Positions 28,093 to 40,888 of a stretch of DNA of 64,000 nt are shown one piece after another (position 1 is the first letter of the stretch; each line of letters opens with the position of its first letter). A model generated the notes under the pieces. It saw only the letters and a program-made list of their open reading frames with translations, searched no databases and was not told the DNA's origin. Source of the DNA: Dirofilaria immitis (lineage: Eukaryota; Nematoda; Chromadorea; Rhabditida; Onchocercidae); contig JAKNDB010000087.1 of NCBI GenBank assembly GCA_024305405.1, forward strand, positions 3,350,501 to 3,414,500, read 5' to 3'. The position numbers were made by a program, and so were the translations under genes.

Positions 28093-31000
28093 ATGACTGG
28101 AGCAGTGATCGAAAATTTGAGTAATCGTAAATTATGTTACATTTTGATGTCATTATTCGCTGCACTTATCATGTTTTTCGTCCTGGGAGCTGTATGCTGT
28201 ATGTTTTCATTTTTTTAAAATTGTATTACAAATTCGAAAATTATCGAATTTAATCAAATTTGAAGTTTTATTAGTTATCTTGTCATCATACCATTGATAT
28301 GATATGATAATTTTATTGGATATAATTACTCTGAAATACGTATTATATACTTGATACGTTAAATTCAGAAAAATGTAATCGCATAATAATTATTAAAGGA
28401 TAATCATCAGACTCATCAAGTTTTAATCCCAAAACTTTCCAGCTCCACAACCGTCTAGTTCAATGGAATTTATCATGGTAAAATGTAAGGATATTGAAGG
28501 AGGAAGGAATCCCAATAAATGGTTTTATCTCAGACCATCAGTTAGTTAAACATAAAACTTATGAATTTTATTTGTCCATTTGCGTAAAAGGTTTGATATT
28601 CAATTCGATCAATCCGTTGCAATAAGAAACACATCGAGTCATCAAGTCGTAAAATTCTTCGCTTCTTCCTTTATCATAAAAATAAGACTCTATGACTCAG
28701 AAATACTCGAAAGGAAAGCAAAATTAATATTAGTTATATGTTTTTTCATTCTTTTTCAATTTTCAAATTCAGAATTGCGATCCAATCCACGATTTGGATT
28801 ATTATGTGCCACAATATCATGATATGCGCGATATTGTATTTGTAGCACAAATGCCACATCAGCGTGATGGTATTAGTTTGGAATATTCAGCATGGTTTCA
28901 ATTTTTGCTTGGCTTACTTGAAGTAGACATCGAATATGATCCAAAATTTACATTTGGTAACCATTGGCAGTATTTTTTCTTTTTTTTAATTTTAAAATTT
29001 ATAATTAAAAATATTTTCACTTTACATTTATTCATTTTTTCTTATTTAATTCAATTATTGATAACTTTTCTAATTGATTATTCTTGTTTTTCGTCATAAT
29101 ATTCAATTTACTATTTATTTGTCATGTTTAATCTATCATTATCAGCAAACATTGGTGTTAATACCGTTAAAAAGTGATCAATTCTACTTGATCTAGATTA
29201 TGAATTTAATACTAATTATTTTCCTGAATATCTTATTCTCTGCCTATACTAACCGAAGTACCATATTTTATAAAATAATTGAAAGCTTTTAAAATTTTGA
29301 CTCCTTCCCGGCAAATAGTCCTAGCATAATTTCCTATTCTATATTCCTTTTGGAAGGTTGATTCTCTGCTTCTCTGCTCTTGTCTTCTATTTAACTTTTA
29401 TCCTTTCTTGTCATTAACCCATCGTTATTTGTGATTATTTATCACATGCATATCAATCAACGAATACAAACTTTGATCAAGTTAATTTGGCGAATTATTT
29501 CTGACTGTATTTAGCTCCAAGTGCTACATTGCAACTTGAAGTTAAACTTGGCTATAAAATGCGTACTGATCCACCAAATCAATGGCACGAACTCATTGCC
29601 ACGAATATATCGAGAATTCTTGAATGCAACATACCGGATAATGTAAAATTTGATAGTTGAATTTACTAACATTTTATTAAAGATAATTCTTGATATACAT
29701 AGAAATTAGGGAAGTTACTGTAGAACCTCAAATTATAGTAACAATGTATATAAGTACATTCATAACCTAAATATTCAAGTTTAAATATATTGAGTTTTAT
29801 AATTAATATGCTTTTACTTATTAGCTCAGCAGTTAATAAACTATTCATCCACCTAATTATTTGTTTTTGATACTTAGTTATTTGTTTATTACTATCCGGT
29901 TGAAAAATTTTTTATTGATTAAATTTCAGAAACTTGAAGGCCATCTTTACAATTGTGAATCTTTGGATTTGTTTGAACTTGGCTCCAATCCATATCCATT
30001 CTATTTGATCAATATTCGTTTACCAGTTAATCAAACTCTTTGTCAAACGAAACCAAAAGCACCCAATTGCGCCATTGGAAGGATCAATGATTTGCGAATT
30101 ATTGTAACATAATTCCTTCAATCATTCTTTTTTGGAAAATTTATTGATCTTTAAATATTTCAATAATTTGCTTATTGGCTCATTTACTACTTATTCATGT
30201 TCACTTACTTATCAAATTAAAAAGGAATCTTTTTCCTTTCTTTTTTTTTTTTAAAGGCCATTCACCAAAACGGCGGATTCACAGCTATTTGGCTATTTAT
30301 GAAAACAATGGTTTCCCCACTGGTTACAATTGCTGTCATTTGGTACTGGAAACGTGTCGTGGCGCTAAATCGAAATTCGTATTTGCTGGAAAAAGCTATT
30401 ATGGCCTTGGGGATTAGCTTGGCTATCTTGGATTGTATATCTTCTATTAAGCAGACATTTGAAATTTAATGGCTTTCCAAAATAGAGTATTATTGATATG
30501 TTAGAAAAATCGGAATATCATAATACTGATCAGGATAACTCATCATCCATATATATGGTTACACTCTTCTTAGCTTACTTGAAATTACCGGGACCGTTTT
30601 CATCAGTATCGCAATATTTTTTTCGATATTTTGAAATTCTGAGATTTCAGTTCCATTGGAATGGATATCACTATGGTTCCGAGCACCATTTATGCTTCTT
30701 ATCGGTGATATTAGGCAAGGTCTATTCTACACTGTATTATTTAGTTTTTGGCTCATCTTTACTGGCGAGCATTTAATCGATGATACGTCGAGAAATAATT
30801 TAGTAAGTCTAATTTTTAATGTTGGCAAATATTTTTGATTTTATTGCGAGTGATCCCATTTTTTCTCATTCTTTAAACTATAATTCAATATTTGATGAAT
30901 CATTATATTTGACATACAGCCATAATATCAGTAAATGAATATAACAAATGAAGCATAATCATTCTTGAGTATGATAAGAATGCGCTATTCAAATCTATTT

Positions 31001-34000
31001 CATTTTTCACAATGAAAAAAATGAAACGGCGCCTAATTATCGCAATTTCCAAAAGAAGTGAAACTGCATTTTTGTAAATTCAAACCATAAATTGACATGA
31101 GATTTTAAAATCTCTCATTAATCTTTTTCCTTAAATCAATTAAATCAACAAACGATCAAAGTGAGTGGAGTGAACCCGAAAAGATAATAATTAATAAGTA
31201 ACAAATTTTAAATTAATTCATTTTTTCAGAGCTCATATTGGCGAAATCTAACATCAATTTTGATTGGCTCAATGTGTTTTCTGATTTATGACGTAGCTGA
31301 ACGTGGTATGCAATTGCTGAATCCGTTTTTAGCATTTGGTCCTCTAAGTTGGGTTCACGTTTGGCGGTAAGTTTTTAAGATAATAATTTTGCAAATATAT
31401 ATATATATATATATATATATTTAACAAGTACTATTCAAATTGCTCATATCAGTTATTCATGCATTTTAGTATACATCAATTTATACGGCGTCTCTTTGTG
31501 TACTCTGTTATTTTGGTTTCCTTGCCTACAAAATATATTGTGTATGGATGACAGTGAAAAGGAAACGAGCTGCCCAACTTTACCGCAATAGTGAAATTCG
31601 ACGGTTGAAAGTAACTTATTGCCTTTCTCAATCAATTCAATCATTTATCCTTGAACTTTCTTTTTCTCATGCAAACCGGAAGTGTGTATTTGAGGGAAGG
31701 AGAAAATTAGTAGTACTTATCGTGTTCACAAAATATATCCATAAATTGAAATTTTCCATCTTTTTCCTTTTGAACTTTCAATTCTTAAATTTAAAAAACT
31801 CTAATTCCATTTTATCAATAGTTCGAGATTAACCAAGGCTATAGATTTAATCATTAAAAAGATTAAATTACTTTAGGTAAGTTCATTCTCATTATAAAGA
31901 TACAGATCACAACGAAAGCAAGTCTGTAAAAATTAAATCTGAAACTTCTAAGATATTAAGACTTGTTTGTTTATCGGGATTGTGGATTTATTTGAAATCC
32001 AAAAATTTCCGATTATGATCTAAAGCCTGAAGAAATTTCAATTGACGGACATGTTATAAGCAGTGTAACTCAGATTTCCTAAAAAAAAAAAGTGTTGGAA
32101 TGGTTTCTCAGGATCCATAATTTTTTGATAGAATTATGAGAAGAGTATTGGCTATTTGCAAAGCAGATGTTAGTGATGCTAAAATTGTATAGCCATCAGA
32201 TATCTAGTTGCTGAAGAATTTGCCTCAAAGTTAGAATTCCCTTGTTGAAATGGATAAAAGCAACACATTGCAATTGCAAGAGCGATTCTGATGGAAATTT
32301 AATTTTAAATTAAATTAGGCACTGCCACAACTTTACTCTGTGATTGAAAGTGATATTTATATTTTTCTATAGTAGTCAAGACAATGCATAATTATTGTAT
32401 TACTGTAGTGGTTTGCATATGGGATTGTATTTTATCATTTTTGACGGCATGTATTAAAAATATTTCCATAAAAGTGGAACATATAAAAATGTATGAATAA
32501 TACCGCTTGTTTTGTAGAAAAGAAAAAGTTGAACATTGGAGTTAAAGTTTTATTTGAGTGAGTATATGATCGAATTAATCGATTTAAGCCTATTTTATTC
32601 AGAATATAAAACATATCTATGCTTGTTTTATACGCGATAGCACTTATCACATTTGTTATCATGTTATCACTGATGTAATCTAAAAGTGTTATTTTCACCC
32701 AGTTATGCATTATTTTATATTGCTTTGACTTTTATAGAAAGTTTGTTTTTTATCAGCTGCTTGCAAGATATAAAACAGAAATCTACGATTCCCGTTGAGA
32801 TTTTATAAAAGAATATTTGCTCTAATTTGACTTTCATTTATGAGATCGAAATCTCGAACTATTGTTGAAAGGAATGCTGCATTAGAAGAATCATATTGAT
32901 TTAGGTTGAAGCAATCATTTATCGCTTCAAATTTTTGATGTTCTTCACATTAGTATGCGCCGCATCAACCATCGTTACCTACATTATGAAACAGGTAACT
33001 GATAATATTACGTTATTGAACAGGACATATGTTTCATAACTATTATGAAAACACCTAGGCAGGCTACTTATATTAAAGAATAGTCTCAAAAATTTTTGTT
33101 CTTTTCATTCCTTCTCTTTTTAAAGTAAATAAGCAAGAGTCGTATTCTTATCTTATGAGGGAAAGGAAATCGATAATACACTTGTAAATGGAAAATTACC
33201 TTCTTGATTCCCGAATCCAGAAAATTAATGATTCTTCTCCCGAGGAGAAGGAGCAATAATTGTTGTCGTTTTATGTATAAATCTAGCATAATAATGAATA
33301 TCAAGTTGATAAAAGTTTGATATACTAATAATGCTGATAAGATTCCATTCAAGATTATCAAATATTCGGATCCTTTGCATTTTATTTTGTTTTCAGTATG
33401 GAGAAGGACAAATTCATAGTGATAATCCATCTGAAAGTTTGTTAATCCATTCATCAAGTTTCTTTTTTACGGGTACTTTTGGCATGTGGAATATTTACGT
33501 ACTTCTATTATTGGCCATGTATGCACCATCTCATAAACAATACGGCACAACTGTCGGTATGTCACTACCATTATTATTATTTATCATGATTATCATTTAT
33601 TACTGTTATTCATTACTACCCTTATTATCGATTACGATTGTTGCATTATAATTTTCCCTTTGCTAGATATATTACAAAAAACTGTGTGTACTAAAAAATT
33701 TGACAATAAAAATAAACAGAGCAAACTACTGATAGTTATGTATACGATTATGATTTTAAAAATTGGATCAAAAACTTTTCATCCCACAGTCCATTTGGAG
33801 GGGATACCTAACTTGTAAACCGAACCGTTCCAGTGATTTAACCATATAAACATTAGTAAGGAAATGATAAATGACAAAAGCATTTTTTTTTCGGAAATAA
33901 ATAGGAATGAATTAAAATGACAGTTTCATTGAAATCAAACATCTGTAACTTGAATTTCTGATAATTGTCGATGTTACAGCATTGCATGAGGAAACAGATA

Positions 34001-34071
34001 TGCTAGTAGATGGTGAACTTACAGAATCATCTGCTCTAACAACATTTATGAAAGCCGCCACAACTGAATAA
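28093..34071 (+). CDS. mig-14: Wntless / MIG-14, Wnt cargo receptor
   Basis: Multi-pass receptor that carries lipidated Wnt from the ER/Golgi to the surface and is recycled by retromer. Exons: 28093-28198, 28443-28540, 28773-28956, 29515-29642, 29930-30103, 30257-30434, 30651-30802, 31230-31366, 31470-31610, 32905-32994, 33397-33556 and 33980-34071, giving about 546 aa (human WLS 541). The start reads [15 protein letters not shown], as in animal Wntless (MAGAIIENMS..KLC). A lumenal domain follows ([15 protein letters not shown]), then [34 protein letters not shown] and GEHLIDD between helices, and [16 protein letters not shown] with YAPSHKQYG near the end. The cytosolic tail is short and acidic. 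Exon 8 contains a one-base frame break at the T run 31326-31330: with one more T it reads NPFFSIW and its end phase fits exon 9. The stop overlaps an AATAAA. The gene converges on the SENP gene. Confidence 0.93.
31394..31420. repeat. (AT)n microsatellite in a WLS intron
   Basis: About 13 AT repeats between exons 8 and 9 of WLS. The intron is only 103 nt long, so the repeat makes up a quarter of it. Confidence 0.95.
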
Positions 34072-34072
34072 A
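34067..34072 (+). promoter_or_regulatory. AATAAA overlapping the WLS stop codon
   Basis: AATAAA spans the TAA stop (34069-34071). If used as the poly(A) signal the 3' UTR would be only about 10-20 nt; no other perfect AATAAA was noticed in the next 200 nt. Confidence 0.3.
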
Positions 34073-35789
34073 ATTTTTGTTAATCATATTTCTGGTAATT
34101 TGTATGAAGACTTTGATAGCTTTATCATAAGCAAAAGAACTTAATTGGTTTAATCTTGTCTTAATCCTAAATTAAAACAGATCAGAATGAACAAGAATTA
34201 TAAGTCATCCATTTTATACATTAATAATAAGATAATACTGTGTTTACCAGCCAAAGCAGTAATTCTCTTTCAAGATATAAAAGCATGCATCTAACCCTCG
34301 ACCGTCGTTTTAGACTGGCATACTTCGTATCTTCATATTACATGATACCAACCATCTATTGCATCGTATGAAAGTTTATCTTATCTTTCAACTAGTTATA
34401 AAAACATAAAATCGTATCGTTCTTTACTATTCATTACATTATATTCCTCTATTTCAAGATCATTTCCAAAAATACATTATTCCTGAGATGCAATAGATAA
34501 TTGCTATTATCTGTCATTCGTTCCCATAATTATATAAAAGGAAATCTTTCCTTCCATGATTTCTCCAGCAATTTTCCTCACTCGCTTTTTGAATTCGAGA
34601 GCAAATTCTGGACCTCAAATCAACTTTAGCCTTTTTGACCACACTATTCAAGATATTTTATGCTTTTAATAATAATAATTCTTAAACTTAATTCTGAACA
34701 ACTCAAAATTTCTTGCAGTACAATGGTGCTTAAGAATTTTTAATTACTTCTGTGTACTTTGTACAAATTTTTCATCTTTTCTTGTCTAACTTCTTTGAAC
34801 TAACCCGTCTCAGTATTTATATATGGAAATATTTACTATAATTTCGTTTGCATCTAAAACTAACTGTAACATTTTTCTAATGATAATTGTGATCTTCGTC
34901 AACAGTAACATTTGAACACGTCGCTCACAATTCACCAGATGTTTTCGAATAGCAATTTCGGAGCTCTGTACTTATGACTTCAATAAAAAATAAGTGCAGA
35001 GAATTAATCAAAAAGAAAAAGACGGAATAAAGTCAAAACCAGATGAGAAGAAAAAAACAAGAGAGGAGGTTATCATCACCAATATTATCTGTACGCCAGT
35101 TCCGAACTACAGCTGAGATATTTTACTGTTCAGATTTTAATTCAAAGCAAGATAGAACTAGTAAAACAATTATTCCTCATTCAATTTCTCTTTATTTTTT
35201 ATTACATATTATTATTAACTTCGTTATCACAAACATCATTGTGATTGAAGATACATCTGATGAAAAAGATGCAGCCTATTTACAACGTGCCGGTAAATAA
35301 CCATTTTGATATTAAGTAAAATACATAATCACAAAATAATAAATTCCTGACCTCTTATCTGTTTCGCTTCTTCAAGATTACATTTGTAACTTCATATTGT
35401 ATTCAAGTGCGTCTAAATAATTCGAGGAACTAGGATTAGAGAAGCAGGAAGTTCTCTCAAAATCAAGAAAATAATAATTAAAGACATAAGAGATGCAGAA
35501 TTCGAACGAATTATGCCGGAGATAATCCAGTTCACATCCAAGATTCACTACCTAAAACAGTATAAAACAAATCTTTAACCAGTAAAAAAAAACACACAAA
35601 TTACACGGACATAAATTTTCGCTAGAAATCAATGAATAAATACCACCCGTTCTGAATTTATTACTTCCAGTCCAAAATCGTATCGTACCTGAAACAGCAT
35701 TCAAATAAGTTTGGTTAAAATGAGGGTACATAAAAACATTCGATAGAAATTTTTTTGTTCCTTCTGTTTAGAAAGATCAATTTAAATGT
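34072..35789. other. Convergent intergenic region between WLS and SENP genes
   Basis: It holds the 3' flanks of both genes. An open frame at 35043-35300 (plus) starts at an ATG but has no recognisable motif. On the minus strand an open stretch of 57 codons lies behind TGTTTTAG, starting near 35535 and reading down to about 35365. It could be an alternative last exon of the SENP gene but shows no family similarity. Confidence 0.45.
35657..35662 (-). promoter_or_regulatory. Poly(A) signal AATAAA for the SENP gene
   Basis: On the minus strand AATAAA lies about 130 nt beyond the proposed stop of the SENP-like gene, a usual 3' UTR distance. Confidence 0.45.
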
Positions 35790-38700
35790 TCATAGCGTAA
35801 TAAACTTCATATATATAATAAATGTGAATACAACTAACTGTTCAACATCAAAAAACTGTGACCATCTACTACTGTCGGCGCAGAGTGTTGATAAAGCATT
35901 ACGGATACTTCGACGTTTTGAAGTTATGTTGAAATCCGGATAGTGTGATGTGAAATCAAAATCACCATATAATATAAGATCCTAATAAACAATCTTTTTG
36001 AGTTAAAATAATCAGAAATGATCTCGCAGGAATGTTATGCTAAAAATTATTAAATAAGTTAATACAGAAAGAAAAATTAGTCACAAAAACAGTACTATAA
36101 GCATGTTTTCCTCACTTTTTCGAAACAAATAATGGGATGGCTCAAATTACTTATAAGATCTTTCCAAAAAAAGAAAAGAAAAATCCAAACAAAGAAACCT
36201 TTATGGGAGGCTGAAGAAGGAAACGCTGTGCATATTCCAGTATATACAAACCGCAATCAACATCATTTTCTTGTTGAGGCAAATTCTTCGGTATCACTGT
36301 TTTAATTTGCTTTGTCAATAAATTTTCCTTTCGTGCACTTAATTCGGAAGCACGCTGAAGTGAATGATTTGTATCATAATAATTGCGTACTTAAGCGAAG
36401 ATAACGGAGTAAATATAAGGTATACGATAATTTTCAGTATTAGAAAGATTATGTAAAAAACATGAAACACTATACATGAACTAAATTCTTATTGTGAAGA
36501 ATTTTTGATATTTTAGTCACGATGTATTTGCTGTACAATGATGTAACATTATGGAGACAAGTTAGTAAAACAATTAGTACCAAGCATTTTTCGTAATCAA
36601 TCAAGATTAGTCATTTTTTTTTATTTTGATAATTAAAATTATTTAAAAAGAGAAAGAAATCCCTTTTCATAATAAGAAATTAGTTCAAATACAGCAAATT
36701 TTTTAGAAAAAATCAGAACAATAAGCAATAAAATGTACTCACCAAAGGAAAGTTTTGAGAGTATTTACAACATCTTCTGTACAGGGCAGTTCGACGGACT
36801 GTTGTGAATCAAAAATTATTATTAAAGGTTCGGAAATAGATAACTGTACTGTTAAATATGACATCGATATTATTGTTAAAGACCTGAAATTACTGATTTA
36901 TAATGATACTGAAAATTATTTACCTATAAACTGTGACAGAATCATGAAATAAAATCCATTTCATAGTGCTGATAAGCGTAAATACCCCTATATCTTTTAA
37001 AGATATACAATAATGCAAGCAGTAGAACATAAAGTATTTGCAAATTATTCCTGACGTACAAAGTCTCTAAAGAAGTATTACAGTTCCTAATGTAGCAAAA
37101 GAATCATTACTAATTTTACCTATGTAGCAAGATAATCCCGAAATGTAATACTGAACTTTTGTTTTCAAATCAAAAAAAAAAGTAGAGCTAGAAATTTGAT
37201 TTTGAATTCAATAAATATTGACTCTAACCAATGATTGTATTCGTTAACAGGAATCACCAAAAATCTGCATCAAATATATCTTCATCTTCAAGCCAATACT
37301 GAATGCGACTTGGACTCGAGACCTAAAATAAAGATCGAATTTAACTAACCATTACACATTTGACTGGACGATTCCCAATAATATAAATTTATTTCCAATA
37401 ACAAAATACGTTTCAAATATTTTTGCCTGGAAATACAGGCATATACAGAAATCACTTCTGAAAATGAACTTACAAAAGTATACGACTAAGCTAAATTGTA
37501 CCGGAGTGAATATAACTTCTTCAAAGATAAGTAATCGAAAATGATGAAAATGAAATGTAACAATAAATAAGGAATGAAGAAAATGTAATACAAAAATATA
37601 TTAATTTCATACGAATAAGTAGTAATTTTTAAATATTTACTCCATTAGTGCTACCAATCCCCGTCATTGCAAATTCTTCGACATGACCAACGTTTAAGTT
37701 CCTGAACCACGACTTCAAATTGCCCCAAAACAAAGACGGAAATATGTGCATCCGCAAATTTCTATAAAATAATATTTAAAATAAGTAGTAATTTTTCAAA
37801 CACTAGCTCACTCAACATATTGCATCCTGTATCTATATGCTGATGAGAATGACAACTTCTTTAGAAAGAGCTCCTGATGACGACCACTTAGTCTCTGCGT
37901 AAAATAATCCTTATCAAAAACATTAATTAAGTAAAGAGATTATGCTACTACGAAAACTATGGATATTTTTCTGCTTTATTTTTTTCAATTTGCTAGACGA
38001 CTGTCATTACCACATAATAATGATGACATTCAGTAATTTCAACATCAGCTTAGTCCATACTCTATTCTTTTTTGCTTTTGCTACAGTACCAGATGGATTC
38101 CCAGGTAAAAAGTTGTAATGTAAGTGACGAATAATTTAAGTTTTATACTTGAATAACATTGAGATTCAAGGAAAGGAATTTAGCTCAAAGCTTTTTCACT
38201 CTAAAATTTGAAATAATAGTTGCTAAATTTTTTCTACCCTTTTCATTTCTTTCGAAAAAGGCATGAAACATATTGGAATAGTGTCTCGTTAAAAATTACA
38301 AAATCGTTACACTTGATTCGATGAAATTACAATACATTGTTATGTATAGCCAAATCATAAATATTCAAAAATATTGACAAAGAAAACAATAAAAACTTAC
38401 GAATCTTGTATCAAATGGCATCTGATATGATTCAAGTAGAAATCGATAATGGTACCATTGAGTAACTCACCCTCAGCCAAGCATAACAAATCAGCGATGC
38501 TAATATGCAGCGAAAGGGATGGGAATCTTACACGAATTATTTCAGTTCGTATATCTACCTCAAGAATCTGAAAAGCTATATCATTAAATGAAAAACTATA
38601 TTTAAAGTGAAATACATGGAATTTTAATAATTTACTCAACTTTCAAAAACGAGACACTAGAATGATTGACTCGCAGAATATTAGTGAATCTTTCTCTGAA

Positions 38701-38927
38701 TGCTGGATGATCGAAAAGTGATTTCCCTACACGAAATAAAAATCGATAGAATCAAAATAACAAGAGAAAATGCTATTCCTCCTTTGCTATTCAATAATAT
38801 ACGCAATAATTCCTTTGATTTCAACAAATTTAAAATCAAAATGAAATAAAATGAAAAATGAAGCGCTAACCTTAGCCTCGCTCTCGTCATCTGACAAAGA
38901 ATTGAGCTCATTGGCGAACCCATTCAT
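35790..38927 (-). CDS. SENP6/7 (Ulp2)-type SUMO protease, compact form
   Basis: C48-family cysteine protease that removes SUMO chains. Probable exons: 38871-38927 (MNGFANELNSLSDDESEAK), 38641-38726, 38401-38567, 37641-37761, 37229-37322, 37120-37150, 36743-36848, 36199-36354 and 35790-35981, about 340 aa. Recognised blocks: EGELLNGTIIDFYLNHI (family EFLND..IDFYL), MHIFPSLFW, VIPVNEYNHW with the catalytic His (codon 37231-37233), the Asp in PLIIIFDSQQ (36808-36810), and DVDCGLYILEYAQRF with the catalytic Cys (36253-36255). TSKRRSIRNAL near the end matches the C-terminal family helix. The His-Asp-Cys triad is present. There is almost no N-terminal extension, unlike the roughly 1000-residue vertebrate SENP6/7. 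The exon 1 to 2 phase needs either a 10-nt microexon at 38803-38812 or a different start. One base is missing just before the His block (A run 37259-37263), and two later junctions are also one base off. Confidence 0.82.
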
Positions 38928-40888
38928 CGGTTACGTAGCGAACAACCGTTCCTAACGTCCCAAAATTCTGCTTGAAATAATTGAAGCAAAATTTTGTTTG
39001 AGACGACTGACTTTGAACCTAAAATCCGCGCGAAATTCGCAATCTCACCGATGAAAAACGCTACTCAAACGAGCGGCACAACATACAGCGAGTTTTGGAA
39101 ACAGCGATAGATAACATAGCAGAAGTAGCAACATTAATATCCAGACAAGTATTCTCTGCAAGACCGGTTACAACTGGGGCAAATTTAAATTTGACCAGTT
39201 AGATTTTTAGTTCCATTGTTTGAGAGATTGTGCAAGAGATGCTATTATTTATGGAGTGATAACGACATTTGTGATAAGGTTGATGAATTAAAATTGGAAA
39301 AAGAGAAAAGGAGAAATGTATCATATGCTCAGATATTTGTTTATATAGTTTTTTAAGTTTAATGCACTATGCTATTCCCATCGTTGTAACAGTGAGTATA
39401 TTTAGATATAATAAGCATATATGCACATCTTCATAGCATTAAATTAAACAATATTTAAGAAATGAAATAGTTCACGATTCAGCTATATAGTTGTCATGCT
39501 GAAAATCCAAAATATGAGATCATTCAGATTAAGGATCAAATATATGTTGCTAATAATAATGCGGTAAGATTGGAGCAATTCAGGTATGATAGTTTTTCAA
39601 TTGATCGAGATTGTTCGCATAATTTTTTGAAAATTTTGATTTCGGAAGCAATCAAATCGTTTTGCCAATAATCAGTCTATTAATTATTTTTAGATTTTTT
39701 ATCGATTGATTATCAATGATTGAAAATTTGATGAGAAATTTTTTGAAATTGTCAAACATTGATTACTCTTTCATTTCAAAGACATTTGCTATGTTAGATT
39801 CATCATCACAAAAATGTTAAGTACGATTTCGAAATAATTACATAATTTTTCTCTTATACGATTTTGATTTATTTGCTTTTTAAATCCAAAACTAATATAC
39901 TGAATATTGTTGACAGATCGGTTATAGAGGTCGTCATGATCATCGCTTTTTTGATTTTAGTTTGCGACATATATCCAGTGTCGATAAAATTTACCATAAG
40001 TCGTTGAGATAATAGAAATAATTATATTCGTTTTCCTTTTCTCGAATGATAATGAGTGGAAAGGATGATTATCAGAGCATTCAGAGTATTATCAATTTTA
40101 AGGTATCCAAATTATATATTATTGATTTTGTGATAGTAGTTATCTAACTGAGAAATGAACCGTTCATAGTAAATAACTCTTGCTATGATTCTGTTATCAT
40201 ATTATCATATCTCAAGAAAAGTGCTACAAATGCTCAGGACAAATTATGAGACATTGTAATGGGAAAGGAATCATCATGAAATTTGATGCTCATATCATTA
40301 ATGATATGATGCCACTTATTGATCGTTTATTATTTATGACAAGAAAAAATTAATTTCCGAAATATCTTCATTTGAAATTTCGAAATCTCGACTTCTAAAA
40401 AACAATACTTAATGTTGGATTTTGAATAAAAGAAAGGAATTATCCACTTGACCTAAGTTAGTTGAATAAATGTTCGCTACGGTTACAGCAATATCACAGT
40501 ATAGACATGACAATTGTTTTTCTGGCGTTGCATAATCAAATTAAAATCGAATTCAGCATTCGATTTTACTGTAAGTCAAATTTGACAGACAGAAATGCAG
40601 ATAAATGAGAAAATATTTTTGCTAAAACATTTTTCAATCATCAAAACGAGGAGAAATGGCTGATAACAAAACGACGATTATTTCATCTTGAAAAATAGTA
40701 TAAGAGGACCTTACGAATCATTCGCCAGCTTTATAAATTATTGAATATTAATCAAAATAACAGCAATAGAAACATATACTATAATAAATCATATAATAAT
40801 CTCGGTGGAAAAATAAATTCGTATATATATTCTATAATCGGTTTTTATTTGGAACCAAAGATTTAGAGAAATAATTACCCAGTTTACT
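38928..40888. other. Intergenic region between SENP and acid phosphatase genes
   Basis: Nearly 2 kb between two minus-strand genes: the SENP promoter side is at the left, the phosphatase 3' flank at the right. The part at 38930-39180 is less AT-rich than its surroundings and probably holds the SENP 5' UTR and promoter. No coding exon was recognised. The gap is far larger than in typical C. elegans operons. Confidence 0.5.
40844..40849 (-). promoter_or_regulatory. Poly(A) signal AATAAA for the acid phosphatase
   Basis: Read on the minus strand, AATAAA lies 40 nt past the TGA stop at 40889-40891, so the 3' UTR would be about 55-65 nt. Confidence 0.6.

Noticed and set aside
31353..31354. Alternative WLS exon 8 donor GTTCAC that keeps the phase without an added base
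   Set aside because: It would drop the following residues, which match Wntless in the shifted frame, and it ignores the strong GTAAGT at 31367.
35755..36952. Plus-strand ORFs at 35755-35943 and 36755-36952
   Set aside because: Antisense shadows of SENP exons with DLILYGDF and PLIIIFDSQQ on the minus strand.
37808..37909. Open segment in the SENP intron (minus, begins DYFTQRLSG)
   Set aside because: Resembles the FFYxxL block superficially, but the next exon carries the better match (MHIFPSLFW) and joins exon 3 in phase without it.
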